Notes: generated by a model not told the origin, from the sequence alone. A stretch of 52,550 bases of DNA from Galbibacter marinus (GCF_000300875.1 NZ_AMSG01000021.1:1-52550), one strand, 5' to 3'; positions 34,811-44,765 are shown, counted from the first letter of the stretch. Translations and numbers: made by a program.

Positions 34811-36067
34811 TTATTTTAAATTCCATGGCATTTTATAAGATTTCAGGGTAACGTAGAGAATTACCAACATAAAAAATAAGAAGGTTAACATGGTCGCTTG
34901 AGCTGCACCTGTGATTCCATTAAATTTAATAAGGAAATAATTCAATACTATATTTAAGCTTGCCGAGCTTATTGACAAAACGGCAACCAGCCTGGTTCGT
35001 TTATCATAAAACAAGAAATTAACCAACATCTTATAAATCCCATTAAACAAAAATCCAAGTAAAACCCAAATTATCAAAGATGCACCATCACTATAACTCT
35101 CATTGATAAAGTATTTATATATGACAGGAATTAGCAAATAGATCAACAAGGTCATCACTATCAAAAACGCAATATAGATGTAGGTGATTTGAACAATCTT
35201 TCTTTTACTTGCCGGGGTATTCTCATTTAATTTTTGAAAAAAGAATGGTACCCAAGCTTGATTGAATGAGTTTTGAACCAGCGATATGACCATTCCAATT
35301 TGATAGGCCACTGAATATATCCCTACATCACTCATACTAAGCATTAGCAATATAAAAAAGCGATCTGAAAAATTAATTACATAACCCCCGAAAGTATGGA
35401 AGATCAATGGCACACTATATGACAAGGCTTCCTTTTTATAGGTTTTGTCTGCCTTTAATCCATCTAGATAACCAAGTCTAAATAATAAATATAAAGCAAT
35501 GGCTGCAAAAATAAATGCTACTACGACTTGAGGGTAGATTCTCCCCTGCCACCCATAACCTAGACTTACGATTAAAAAAATGGAAAGCCCCAAATCCAGC
35601 GCTGTCTTACTTACACGAAAGATCCCAAAATGAGCTACCTTATAGGATACTCGCCATAAAGCGAGAAGAATTTCAGAGATTTGTGTAAACAGGGTGTACA
35701 GAAAAGCCAAGAAGATCAAATAAGGAGGAATATCATAGCTCAATAAGTAATCTTCAAATACAATATTAAAAACCAGAGACAGGGCTGTAATAATTAGCCC
35801 TGAAGAAAGCAGGATCACAAGAACTGTTGACACAAATTTCGAAAGTACTATCTTTTCAAAATAGAACCTTCCAATAGATTGAACAACACAAAGTCCTATA
35901 ACGGGTGTTATAATAAGTGTGGTATTATAAAAGATATCGACTACTCCATAATGTTCCGGGCTCAAATAGGCCGTTAAAACAGGTAATAACAAAAATGGAA
36001 TTGTTGAGTTAAGCACGTTGAAAAAAGCAAACCCGGATATGTTTTTCAACAAATTGATTTCCTTCAT
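34811..36067 (-). CDS. wzx: Polysaccharide flippase (Wzx-like), block B
   Basis: A 418-aa membrane protein with about 12-14 helices and the Polysacc_synt/MVF pattern at the N terminus (FAFFNVLNSTIPFLLLPVL-TAYLSPEHYG) plus FSDRFFILLMLSMSDVGIYS and SFNQAWVPFFFQKLNEN in the middle. It should flip the lipid-linked repeat unit of block B and is unrelated at a glance to the flippase at 13573, as expected for different glycans. The start is 3 bases after the stop of the GT-B gene, so they are cotranscribed. Confidence 0.9.
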   Translation of the reverse strand: MKEINLLKNISGFAFFNVLNSTIPFLLLPVLTAYLSPEHYGVVDIFYNTTLIITPVIGLCVVQSIGRFYFEKIVLSKFVSTVLVILLSSGLIITALSLVFNIVFEDYLLSYDIPPYLIFLAFLYTLFTQISEILLALWRVSYKVAHFGIFRVSKTALDLGLSIFLIVSLGYGWQGRIYPQVVVAFIFAAIALYLLFRLGYLDGLKADKTYKKEALSYSVPLIFHTFGGYVINFSDRFFILLMLSMSDVGIYSVAYQIGMVISLVQNSFNQAWVPFFFQKLNENTPASKRKIVQITYIYIAFLIVMTLLIYLLIPVIYKYFINESYSDGASLIIWVLLGFLFNGIYKMLVNFLFYDKRTRLVAVLSISSASLNIVLNYFLIKFNGITGAAQATMLTFLFFMLVILYVTLKSYKMPWNLK

Positions 36068-36070
36068 GTT

Positions 36071-37465
36071 CTACGAATTAAGTTCCTCTTTAATGAAATG
36101 GTTCATGTTGCTTATGAAGTCTCGTTTAAAGAAATTATCAGAAGCCGAAGCTATATACGCTTTAGACTCAAAATTATGAGCTGAGATGGCATGGACAAAT
36201 TCATATGGTGAGTCCACAAAGATCGTATGATTCACATCGCCTAGAATATCAGCATAATATGACTTTGAAAAATTCTGATAATTATACATGATGTTAGGCA
36301 CCCCAAAACTCAAGGATTCAATAGCACAGGTGGAGAATATTGTTGAATGAATATCCACGAATCGTAAACAGTCATAGACATTCAAATTCTTTTCAATTAT
36401 TAAGTTTTCCGGCATATTCTCACGCACCTCTTTTAGATCAAAGCGCGGCAAAAGCAGAAACAACACATTAGGCGCTAAATTCGCCGATTCAATAAGGAAA
36501 TCCAGGATCTCCTTTTCATAAACTTCCTGATGGGTGTAAGCCACAATTGTTTTATACTTCTTTTTATAATTTTGGATATACTCCGTCTGATCGTCGGATT
36601 GATTTGAGAGATATTTATCAAGCAAATAGTATCCAACGGGCGTTACATTCTTTGGATTTATAAAATAGTTTTCCGGGTTATTAAACACCTCCAGCTCTCT
36701 GTATCCATAGGTCAACAGATAATCTGGAAATAATTCGTTCCCGAAATCATTATAGACGTTATAGGCGTTGTGTTCTTTATTAATAACCCCGTGTTGAATT
36801 TCTATTACCGGCACATTAAATTCTTTAAATGCTCTTATATAGCCCATAGAAGAGGCCGAATAAACAAAGAATACGGCTTTAGGTTTTTTAAAACACTTAA
36901 GTAGTAGTTTAATCAGTCTATATTGTCCTTCATAGATCAGTAAAAATCGGTTATAATTGATTTTAAAATCATACTTTTTTTGAATGTCTAAAAAGACCTT
37001 TTCATTTTCTAAAGCACTCTTTTTATATCCAAAAAAGCCTAGTATGAAAATCCCTATGAACAAGATACTTTCACTCATGATGCTCTTAGTGGGTATCTGG
37101 TCTTTCCTGTAATGTTTTCCCAGTGGAAAAGGATTCTCAATCAGTAATGAATTTGTTTGGGATAAAAACCCTTCCACTACGCGTTCAGGGTATAAGCCAT
37201 CTACATGTTTTCTCCTTTCGGAACAAGAAAAAACCAAATAATCATAGCGACTTAATTTAAAAAGTTCCGAGAAACCGTAAAAGAAACATTTTAAAATCAC
37301 TAAAACTGAAGACTTGTTCAATTTTCTGGTGATATTGGTAGCTCCTTTTTGTTGCTCTAAAATTTGATAAAAACTCTTTAATCTTAAGACAGGCCATATC
37401 GATATGCCTTTATATTTTAGGGCAAATATGCCTTTATCCTGTTCTATTTCTTTTAATATCTTCAC
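36071..37465 (-). CDS. Putative GT-B surface-sugar transferase
   Basis: A 464-aa protein I can only place broadly. The second half looks like a GT-B donor domain: VIEIQHGVINKEHNAYNVY, then DYLLTYGYRELEVF, TIVAYTHQEVYEKEILDFL, and FSTCAIESLSFGVPNIMYN, which resembles the C-terminal donor loop of capsule and sialyl-type transferases. The N-terminal half has a hydrophobic segment (about 128-146, ESILFIGIFILGFFGY) and LVFSCSERRKHVDGLYPER. The gene lies between the polymerase and flippase genes of block B. It may transfer the keto-sugar made by the SpsF/NeuB/KdsC-like trio; that is inference. Confidence 0.55.
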   Translation of the reverse strand: MKILKEIEQDKGIFALKYKGISIWPVLRLKSFYQILEQQKGATNITRKLNKSSVLVILKCFFYGFSELFKLSRYDYLVFSCSERRKHVDGLYPERVVEGFLSQTNSLLIENPFPLGKHYRKDQIPTKSIMSESILFIGIFILGFFGYKKSALENEKVFLDIQKKYDFKINYNRFLLIYEGQYRLIKLLLKCFKKPKAVFFVYSASSMGYIRAFKEFNVPVIEIQHGVINKEHNAYNVYNDFGNELFPDYLLTYGYRELEVFNNPENYFINPKNVTPVGYYLLDKYLSNQSDDQTEYIQNYKKKYKTIVAYTHQEVYEKEILDFLIESANLAPNVLFLLLPRFDLKEVRENMPENLIIEKNLNVYDCLRFVDIHSTIFSTCAIESLSFGVPNIMYNYQNFSKSYYADILGDVNHTIFVDSPYEFVHAISAHNFESKAYIASASDNFFKRDFISNMNHFIKEELNS

Positions 37466-37588
37466 TTGGTCCTAACTTGGTTTATAATTTGTTTCTAGCA
37501 CTAATAACTAGTCCGCTAATCGGCAAAATATTGATCATACTTTGCTGCTTTTTTTTTTAAAATTTTAGTTCAGTAATCTTATACCTTT

Positions 37589-38812
37589 TCAAAGTATTTG
37601 CCCCTTCTCAATCTGCCTCACTTTGAGATTTGTTAAACCAGTTTTCTCTTTGACTTTTCCTTTAGTTTCTTCTGTTAGAAGTTTTTCTTTAATCAAACTA
37701 TCCTTAGTTATAAAAAGGAAATAGAAAAAAACGAGATCCATAAATGATACTCCCCAAAATATCACGTACTGAAATTGGGATAAAATGAGAATTGGAAGCA
37801 GATAATAAAAATTATACTTATTCATATTTCGAAAAACCAGATAGAGAAATAACAACCCAATAAATACCCCATGTGTTGCGAAAGTTTGCAGGTAAGAATT
37901 ATGCCCATGATACAGTGTACCATTTATATTCATCCACAACTTATAGGAACCGTTCCCAAAAAAAGGATGTTCCTCTAAAAAATTATAATACAGTTGGAGT
38001 ACGATATCACGCTCAGACATATCTACGTCCTCCATCCCTCTATTTAATTGAAAATACAAATCTTCCCAATTGGAAATAAGTGTAAATAAAAGCGCAAATA
38101 CACCAATAGCTAAAAGAATATATAATACTCTTAATTTTCGATTCAATAAATCTTTTAGAAAATTGGACATTTGAGGAATACAGGCTAATGTCAAAAAAAA
38201 TAATACCGCTAGAATAACTGATCTGGTAAATGTAATTAGTATTCCAATGCTAAAAATAGTGGCATATATATACAATTTTCTTCCCTTAATTTTCAAATGG
38301 TGAAGCAGCAAAATTCCAATAAACACCTTAAATGCAAATACACTTGAATTAGTGCTCAAGCCGGCTACTCGTTTATAGTATATCAAACCGTTGAAACCAA
38401 AAGGAGCTTCCCCCACAATGTTCTTAAGCACTGCCGGAAAAAACGATTTCACCCCTGAGACATATTCTAATACTCCTATGAATATCTCAAATGAAAGAAA
38501 TAGCAACAAATAGTGAAATACACGAGCATTTACATTTTTTCCAAACAAATAGGAAATCATAATAAATATTGTGTATGGAATTATGTCAGCATAGGAAAAG
38601 TCTCTTAAGAGAATCTTTAGATTTAACACTTGATTCATTACGCTCAATAACACAATTAGAACAATGAGGTAAAAATTGAAATCTAATTTTGTGTTGCGTG
38701 TAATCATTAGGGGCACTAACAATAAATACAAATACAGCGGTACAAATGCAAATGATGGAAGCACCAGCAATACCGCAATTAATAAATCTTTATTAAAACT
38801 TTTACTCACCAT
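37589..38812 (-). CDS. Wzy/O-antigen ligase-family membrane protein
   Basis: A 407-aa protein with about 10-11 helices and the PF04932 features: a periplasmic loop with LEEHPFFGNGSYKLW and the His-Asn signature HGHNSYLQTFATHGVFIG (about residues 310-330). In block B it is the only such protein, so it is the likely repeat-unit polymerase. The C-terminal 35 residues are a charged cytoplasmic tail. It is separated by 123 bases from the GT-B gene downstream and by a 900-base non-coding stretch upstream. Confidence 0.85.
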   Translation of the reverse strand: MVSKSFNKDLLIAVLLVLPSFAFVPLYLYLLLVPLMITRNTKLDFNFYLIVLIVLLSVMNQVLNLKILLRDFSYADIIPYTIFIMISYLFGKNVNARVFHYLLLFLSFEIFIGVLEYVSGVKSFFPAVLKNIVGEAPFGFNGLIYYKRVAGLSTNSSVFAFKVFIGILLLHHLKIKGRKLYIYATIFSIGILITFTRSVILAVLFFLTLACIPQMSNFLKDLLNRKLRVLYILLAIGVFALLFTLISNWEDLYFQLNRGMEDVDMSERDIVLQLYYNFLEEHPFFGNGSYKLWMNINGTLYHGHNSYLQTFATHGVFIGLLFLYLVFRNMNKYNFYYLLPILILSQFQYVIFWGVSFMDLVFFYFLFITKDSLIKEKLLTEETKGKVKEKTGLTNLKVRQIEKGQIL

Positions 38813-39717
38813 TGGTGTTGATCACTAATTACTTAATTGATATGATTGCCTGTGTATCGGTGCATCTATCACCATGAAATGTTCGATTATCCTTAATAGT
38901 TTAATTATCATTTTCAACATTCAAATATGATTATTGAGCCTTTTTCAAAGCTTTATTGCCATCGTTGGACATAGAATAATATTCCATTACTTATCTAGAT
39001 GTTTTTTATATATCTTAATTAGCCTTTCCACCTACTTCACTTTATACTCCATCAGTAAGAATCTGTTCGAAAAAAAAAGATCCGTATAAATTCTACTTTA
39101 TTCTATAAGATCATCAATGGAAACATCTAAAAAGTCACTCTGTTTCCAGTTTCAGAACGTACATTTTTGATAGTTTGAGATATTCTTAAATGAAGGGGGG
39201 ATTTTGCAATTACGATTTTATCGGACTTGGATCCTCTGGCCGTTTGACTAGTGCAGAGCTCGGCGAATTTTAAATCGACCGCCGTAGTAGGGCAATCAAC
39301 ATAGACTGTGCCAATACAGCAAACATTACTTACTTCCATTTATCTAACTAGATTTTATTCACGTTTTATTGACAAGTGATCAGAATCGCTTGTTCAACTT
39401 TATAAAAATCAAAATATTGTAGTAAGCTTGGGGGCTATGGATTGTTTATTTATAAAATCCCAAATTGAGATTACCTGATTCAAGAACGTCTATAGACTTA
39501 AGTTATTACTTTTTTTGATTAACTTTTTCTGCATCTTAACTTCATTATCCTGCATTGTGCTGATTAATCCTCCAATAGTTCTAAATGATGCCTCTTAAAC
39601 CACTGTCTAATTGAAAACTGTCAATATAACACAGGATGCAAAGTATTCGTTTTTTAAATCTTTTTAATTCAAGTTTATGACAGACTTGATATTAACAGAA
39701 ACAATACATATGCCCCA
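38813..39717. other. 905-bp intergenic region with gene remnant
   Basis: Between the acetyltransferase and polymerase genes, which are both on the minus strand. It contains the ugd remnant at 39127-39339 (listed separately) and otherwise no frame with protein-like content. It looks like the footprint of one or more lost sugar genes. Confidence 0.6.
39127..39339 (-). pseudogene. ugd: Decayed UDP-glucose 6-dehydrogenase remnant
   Basis: The 70-residue frame starts MEVSNVCCIGTVYVDCPTTA, a decayed form of the UGD opening (family: I-x-N-I-C-C-I-G-A-G-Y-V-G-G-P-T-M-A). It then jumps straight to DLKFAELCTSQTARGSKSDK and SQTIKNVRSETGNRV, which match UGD residues about 100 positions further on (the ADLKYIE...A-R...SKSDKIVVEKST...TIKNIL...GNGV region). 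The NAD-binding glycines have become V and D/C, and the key Lys-Ser-Thr region is changed. Past the stop, a shifted frame (about 39084-39116) reads SIDDLIE, stop, SRIYTD, resembling the next UGD element (DDLLNPDRVLIG) after a further deletion. The gene is dead. Recognition is by eye. Confidence 0.65.
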
Positions 39718-40215
39718 CTAAATAAACTGACCTTGCTTTTTGAGTTCAAGATAATGTTCGATATTTCGAATTGAAAATACTTTTGCCGGGTGACCTCCAG
39801 CTATGGCGTAATCCGGAATGTTATTTACCACTACACTACCCGCTTGTATGATTACTCCTTCCCCAATGGTAACACCTCCCATTACTGTCACATTTATTCC
39901 AAACCAGACATTGTCTTTAATAATGGTATCTCCTTTAATAATTAAGGTTTTGTCATAGGGTATTTTATCTCCTTCATAGTTATGGTGTGAAGTCATAATA
40001 TTACACCCAAAACCGGAATGAAAATTATCACCGATGTAACATGTTCCGACCCCAAAAATTCGCATACCGTTAAAATGGACATTTTTTCCCAGAATGGTTT
40101 TACTAGTGAGTTTGGTAAAACCATTCGCCTTAATATCAGCTTTCCAGTTCTTGGCGGTAGACTTAGCATAACAAGTAAAGAGCCAGGATAATATAGATTT
40201 TATAATTCGCGTCAT
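39718..40215 (-). CDS. Hexapeptide-repeat acetyltransferase
   Basis: A 165-aa left-handed beta-helix acyltransferase: ILGKNVHFNGMRIFGVG, CYIGDNFHSGFGCNIMTS, HHNYEGDKIPYDKT (the usual HxxY-like acceptor loop), then IIKDNVWFGINVTVMGGVTIG, EGVIIQAGSVVVNNIPDYAIAGGHPAKVF. This is the WbbJ/maltose-O-acetyltransferase-like group and probably O-acetylates a repeat-unit sugar, or N-acetylates an amino sugar. It is the end of the run that contains the KdsC-like, NeuB-like and SpsF-like genes, 121 bases downstream of the phosphatase gene, so it may modify the same keto-sugar. Confidence 0.88.
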   Translation of the reverse strand: MTRIIKSILSWLFTCYAKSTAKNWKADIKANGFTKLTSKTILGKNVHFNGMRIFGVGTCYIGDNFHSGFGCNIMTSHHNYEGDKIPYDKTLIIKGDTIIKDNVWFGINVTVMGGVTIGEGVIIQAGSVVVNNIPDYAIAGGHPAKVFSIRNIEHYLELKKQGQFI

Positions 40216-40336
40216 AACTTAATCATTAGTCCTTTGGAATCTAACAGGTAATTCTTTGAAATAGCAATAAAAAGAAAATGCATCCTATTATATTTCGATT
40301 TTCCATTTCCTTTCGACTTCAATTTTCGTATTTGAT

Positions 40337-40870
<534 letters not shown>

Positions 40871-40907
40871 TTATGTTACTCGTTTGGTCTACTTTGATTA
40901 TTTACTG

Positions 40908-41942
40908 TTATGCAATATCACCCGGGTAGATGATTTCATCTTTCTGAATTTCTTTGCTCAGCCTTTTCCCTACTACATTACTTCTTTGCATCCATTTGAA
41001 TCCGTCGTCCGGGCTCAACAAATGTATATCCTCTTCCGTAATAATGTGACCCTTAGAAAGCGGACGAATAGACGCAACAGATCGCTCTAATTTCTCTCTT
41101 GCAGCCTTAACAGAATCTTCAATAAAGATACCTTCTTCACCAAATGATTTTTCGAGGTTTCTGATATCCCTCATCATTCTGTAAATACCGTCTACAGCTA
41201 ATGATCCTGCCTGATCTGTACCTTTCATTTGCCTGTCAAGGGTAATGTGCTTTTCTATAATTTTTGCACCCATGGCAACAGCTGCGATAGGAGTGGCAAT
41301 ACCAATAGTATGATCAGAGTACCCGATTGTATATTGTGGATACTGCTTTTGAAGATACGTAATTGTTTTTAAATTTACGTTTGTATACTGAGTGGGGTAT
41401 TCAGAAACACAATGCAATATAGAAACATCAGAGTGATACTTTGTGATGGTATCCAAAGCATCGTTCAGCTCTTTTTCGCCGGCCATACCCGTGGATAAAA
41501 TCATAGGAATTTTTGTCTCTGCCATGGCAGCCAATAATGGCAGGTTGGTAAGATCTCTGGAGGCTACTTTAAGCCGATCCGGAGTAAAGAGCTTTAACAA
41601 ACTCAAACAACCTACAGCGCATAATGTTTCTACAAAATCAATACCCCTGTCTTTGGCGTATTTGTAAAGCTCGTGATGTTCTTCATCATTAAGCTCTAAG
41701 AATTCTCTGTGCTCTCCATAAGTTCGACCGAAAGAATTTGGGGTATCATAAATTCTATTCATCTGCGAAGCTGACAATTCTTGACTAAGATCCCGCTTTG
41801 TAAGTTTCACAGCGTCCATAATCTTAAGTTCGTTACCGAATAACTTGTCATTTACAGGTCTTTTAACTGCATCAATAAGCAATTTTGCAATATCAACGGA
41901 ACCATTATGGTTCTGGCCTATTTCTCCAATTACGTATGTCAT
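40908..41942 (-). CDS. NeuB-family keto-sugar acid synthase
   Basis: A second NeuB homologue, 344 aa, clearly distinct from the one at 21366. It has YVIGEIGQNHNGSVDIAKL, MDAVKLTKRDL (not the VKFQ-type motif), GIDFVETLCAVGCL, MILSTGMAGEKEL, ILHCVSEYPTQYTN, GYSDHTIGIATPIAAV, IIEKHITLDRQMKGTDQ, and a C-terminal SAF domain (RSVASIRPLSKGHIITEED). It condenses phosphoenolpyruvate with an aldose or aldose phosphate. The neighbours are a cytidylyltransferase (overlapping by 4 bases, ATGA) and a KdsC-like phosphatase, with no dehydratase, aminotransferase or PtmE. This points to a phosphorylated sugar substrate such as mannose-6-phosphate or ManNAc-6-phosphate. Confidence 0.88.
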   Translation of the reverse strand: MTYVIGEIGQNHNGSVDIAKLLIDAVKRPVNDKLFGNELKIMDAVKLTKRDLSQELSASQMNRIYDTPNSFGRTYGEHREFLELNDEEHHELYKYAKDRGIDFVETLCAVGCLSLLKLFTPDRLKVASRDLTNLPLLAAMAETKIPMILSTGMAGEKELNDALDTITKYHSDVSILHCVSEYPTQYTNVNLKTITYLQKQYPQYTIGYSDHTIGIATPIAAVAMGAKIIEKHITLDRQMKGTDQAGSLAVDGIYRMMRDIRNLEKSFGEEGIFIEDSVKAAREKLERSVASIRPLSKGHIITEEDIHLLSPDDGFKWMQRSNVVGKRLSKEIQKDEIIYPGDIA

Positions 41943-42697
41943 TTTTCGTATTTTTTAATGTTATTAATCATCAATTTTAAAGTGTTCGTATGCTGATCAA
42001 CGTGTTGAATCGTTGATTTTATGTCATCGTTATGCTGTGTGTAATAGGTGTATAATTCTTTAAGGTTTGAGAAATCCTCCTGGTCATCTATGGTGAACCT
42101 AAGGTCCCCCCTGGAATTCAGATAATCCGGCATTTTCTGCAAATGCACTTCAAATTTATCAGGGTTAGCATAAATGTAGTTTGTCACATGTTCTCTGTAG
42201 AGTTTCTCGTTGGTTTGCTGTTGTACACGCCTTAAGGCATCTAAGGTGACGATCTCAGTAAATAGACCCAAGTGGGTTTTTATAGCTGGAGTTCCGTTAT
42301 GATTTTTAAAACTCAGATAATCTAATCCTGGATGACTTTTGAAATAATCAATCAAATCTTGAATAAAACCTGTATCGAGGAAGGGATTATCGGCGCAAAC
42401 TCTAATAACAGTATCTAAATTAAATTCTGTTGCAGTATCCACGAATCTTTTCAATACGTCCAATTGGTCGCCAACATAATATTCGATATTATATTTTTTC
42501 GCAATGTCAACAAGAACCTTATCATCCGGGGCGTCTGTTGTTGCCAGGATGATCTTATAAGTGTCCTTAAACACAAGAAGTTTATTGATTAAAATATCCA
42601 AAATGGAGCTCCCGTTGTAGAAAGGAAGCACTACCTTATTGGGCAGTCTGGTAGAACCAGTACGCGCCTGTATAATAATACCGATTTTTTCAGTCAT
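41939..42697 (-). CDS. SpsF-like cytidylyltransferase
   Basis: A 252-aa cytidylyltransferase-fold protein of the SpsF/CMP-Kdo synthetase-like group: IGIIIQARTGSTRLPNKVVL, IILATTDAPDDKVLVDIAK, VIRVCADNPFLDTGFIQDL and the C-terminal SRGDLRFTIDDQEDFSNLKEL metal site. It should activate the product of the adjacent NeuB-like synthase with CTP. It overlaps that gene by 4 bases, and SpsE-SpsF pairs are a known arrangement. It opens the four-gene run down to 39718. A TAAGGT/ACCTTA inverted repeat (42768-42773 and 42781-42786) lies about 80 bases upstream of its ATG. Confidence 0.82.
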   Translation of the reverse strand: MTEKIGIIIQARTGSTRLPNKVVLPFYNGSSILDILINKLLVFKDTYKIILATTDAPDDKVLVDIAKKYNIEYYVGDQLDVLKRFVDTATEFNLDTVIRVCADNPFLDTGFIQDLIDYFKSHPGLDYLSFKNHNGTPAIKTHLGLFTEIVTLDALRRVQQQTNEKLYREHVTNYIYANPDKFEVHLQKMPDYLNSRGDLRFTIDDQEDFSNLKELYTYYTQHNDDIKSTIQHVDQHTNTLKLMINNIKKYEK

Positions 42698-43016
42698 AGC
42701 TTAATAGTAATAATCGTAAAGTAATACGTAGATTTAGGGCTAAAACAATGTGAATACGGTGCTATCCTAAGGTAATTATAACCTTATACAACAATCGTAT
42801 TGAATTGTTTGATTGTAGAACGCTCTACATTGTAAGATATTATTATCATCTTTATATTTTACACTAACGTAACATGGTAATTTCGAAGGATTATTTGTTT
42901 GTGTAGCGCCTAAAGTTGAAAAAGCAGAACAACAATCTATTGGTAGATTGAGGGTTGTAGAAATAGTAAAGCTTCACTATAAGATTGCTTCTGGAGGTAT
43001 TTATTTAAGAGAATTA
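42698..43016. other. 319-bp gap after truncated rmlD
   Basis: The only structure I see is the TAAGGT-N7-ACCTTA inverted repeat at 42768-42786. The plus-strand frame that crosses into rmlD is a shadow. The missing C-terminal codons of rmlD are not recognisable here in any frame. Confidence 0.6.
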
Positions 43017-43832
43017 TTATCCCAAAACACTATAAACAGGTCTTTTTGCCTTGGTTTTATAGCTGTTATTTTTTATGAGGATTGTGTTTTGGATATTATT
43101 TTCCTCCAAGATGAGCTTGGCAAAATCATACCAACTCATAACCTCCTTATCACTAAAATGATGTATACCGTAGTTGTCACTGCGGTTCATAATTAAATCA
43201 AGAATGTAACCCTTTAAATTTTCGGCATCTGTGGGACAACCTGCCTGGTTGTCAACAATATGTAGCTCTTTTTCTGTTTGAGCTTTTTGGAGTATTGTTC
43301 GGTAAAAATTCTTTCCGAATTCCCTACTATACAACCAGGAAGTTCGAATAATGAAATATTGGCTTAAGAATTTTTTAATATTATGCTCTCCTTGTAGTTT
43401 GGAAGCCCCATAGACATTAATGGGATTAGGAGTGTCTGTGGTCGTGTAGGGTGTCGTTTTTTCGCCGTCAAATACATAATCAGTCGAAATATGTATTAAA
43501 ATACAAGATTGTGCTTTGCATGCCATTGCTAAAAATTCAACAGCTACTGCATTCACCAAGAATGCTTTTTCCGGTTCTTTTTCTGCCTTTTCGACATTGG
43601 TATAGGCGGCGCAATTAATACAGTAATCTGGTTTGACTTGTTCAAATACCCGATCTACGGCCTTTTGATTTTTAATATCCAAGGCCTTAGCATCCATAAA
43701 CACAAAATTCAAATCCTGATAGTCCTTTTCATGCTTTCTAAAAGTCATCCCTAGTTGCCCGTTGGCACCGGTAACTAGAATGGTTTTCTTTTCTGAAGAT
43801 AATAGACGCTTATGTGATGTGTTTTTTGACAT
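43017..43832 (-). CDS. rmlD: dTDP-4-dehydrorhamnose reductase, C-terminally clipped
   Basis: RmlD reduces dTDP-4-keto-rhamnose, the last step to dTDP-L-rhamnose. It has the NADPH site ILVTGANGQLGMTFRKH, VFEQVKPDYCINCAAYTNVEKAE, the active-site ISTDYVFDGEKTTPYTTTD and NVYGASKLQGEH (Tyr/Lys pair), and NQAGCPTDAENLKGYI. The protein stops at KAKRPVYSVLG. Normal members continue for about 25-30 residues (typically D-x-S/T-K, then a helix ending in W-x-x-x-L). It is therefore truncated by a stop just inside the last domain. It may be weakly active or dead. The N terminus has 15 extra residues; the true start may be later. Confidence 0.85.
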   Translation of the reverse strand: MSKNTSHKRLLSSEKKTILVTGANGQLGMTFRKHEKDYQDLNFVFMDAKALDIKNQKAVDRVFEQVKPDYCINCAAYTNVEKAEKEPEKAFLVNAVAVEFLAMACKAQSCILIHISTDYVFDGEKTTPYTTTDTPNPINVYGASKLQGEHNIKKFLSQYFIIRTSWLYSREFGKNFYRTILQKAQTEKELHIVDNQAGCPTDAENLKGYILDLIMNRSDNYGIHHFSDKEVMSWYDFAKLILEENNIQNTILIKNNSYKTKAKRPVYSVLG

Positions 43833-43907
43833 TAACGGACGTTGTATGTTTTAGGTGTGTGATTTTAATTCAGATGGGTTAATTCATGTAAGCCTCATAA
43901 CGTCATC

Positions 43908-44450
43908 TCAAAACAATGCTTTAAAACTTAGAAGCAGTTGATCTTTCTCAGATACAATAATTTCTGATTCCGGAATTCCCCAATCAATGCATAAAGTAGA
44001 GTCGTTGTATATGATTCCGCTTTCTGATTCCTTATGATAATAGTTATCGCATTTATAAGAAAATTCAGAGGTTTCAGTTAGGGTTATAAAACCATGACCA
44101 AATCCTTTGGGAACATAGAGCTGTTTTTTATTCTTTTCTGACAATAGAATGGTTTCATGCTGTCCAAAGGTTTTGGAATCTTTTCGAAGATCCACAACTA
44201 CATCCAATACTTCTCCCTGTAAAACCCGTACTAGTTTGGCCTGTGCATATTCACCTTTTTGGAAGTGAATCCCTCTTAGTACTCCCCGCTTAGATCTGGA
44301 TTGATTGTCTTGAACAAAATGAATTTTTTCATTGATAGCCTTCTCAAACTTTTCTTTGTGATAACTTTCATAAAAATACCCCCTGTCATCCCTATGGATG
44401 GTAGGTTCAATAATATAGCACCCTTTTAATGTGGTCTCTTTTACAATCAT
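43908..44450 (-). CDS. rmlC: dTDP-4-dehydrorhamnose 3,5-epimerase
   Basis: RmlC epimerises dTDP-4-keto-6-deoxyglucose at C3 and C5. The cupin core is intact: KGCYIIEPTIHRDDRGYFYE, VQDNQSRSKRGVLRGIHFQ (the catalytic His), AKLVRVLQGEVLDVVVDLR, LYVPKGFGHGFITLTE and YKCDNYYHKESE. I choose the start at 44450 (MIVKETTLKG) because it gives 180 aa, the family length. The open frame extends to 44567, but those 39 residues are unlike RmlC and overlap a decayed antitoxin gene on the other strand. The next gene is rmlD, 75 bases on. Confidence 0.93.
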   Translation of the reverse strand: MIVKETTLKGCYIIEPTIHRDDRGYFYESYHKEKFEKAINEKIHFVQDNQSRSKRGVLRGIHFQKGEYAQAKLVRVLQGEVLDVVVDLRKDSKTFGQHETILLSEKNKKQLYVPKGFGHGFITLTETSEFSYKCDNYYHKESESGIIYNDSTLCIDWGIPESEIIVSEKDQLLLSFKALF

Positions 44451-44567
44451 CTGTAATCCGTAATCTATTCTCTTTTCAATTTCTTTTTCCCTATCACAAA
44501 GGCTACTACCTAAAGCCTCCCTTCTGATTTTCGACAGGATAAATATAACTGCTTTTATTTTTGCCAA

Positions 44568-44765
44568 AGAACAAAAACAGAAATTTTAAAACCTGAGGCT
44601 TTTAAGAACGACAATATCAAGTGGTTTCGGTTCAATTTGCGATATAGAGGAATTATTACTCGCCTAGAAACATTATCAGATGGTGCAAAACCTCAATTTG
44701 CAACCGTAATGAAAGTTTTAAAAGCAATTGGAGGGCAAATTCAGGTTAGCCCAAAATCTGCCTAA
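44568..44765 (+). pseudogene. Decayed addiction-module antitoxin
   Basis: On the plus strand, opposite to its sugar neighbours, a startless frame reads RTKTEILKPEAFKNDNIKWF, then jumps to GIITRLETLSDGAKPQFATV, MKVLKAIGGQIQVSPKSA and a stop at 44763. The second half is the HTH end of the HigA-like/TIGR02684 type addiction-module antidote proteins; the first half resembles their N-terminal segment. The helix-turn-helix core between them is deleted. No toxin gene remains next to it. This is a remnant of a toxin-antitoxin pair dropped between rmlA and rmlC. Confidence 0.6.

Noticed and set aside
42948-43196. Plus-strand frame over the rmlD end
   Set aside because: It is a shadow on the opposite strand of rmlD with no protein-like features.
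44451-44567. N-terminal extension of rmlC
   Set aside because: The 39 extra codons do not resemble RmlC, and the later ATG gives the family length; the segment overlaps antitoxin debris.
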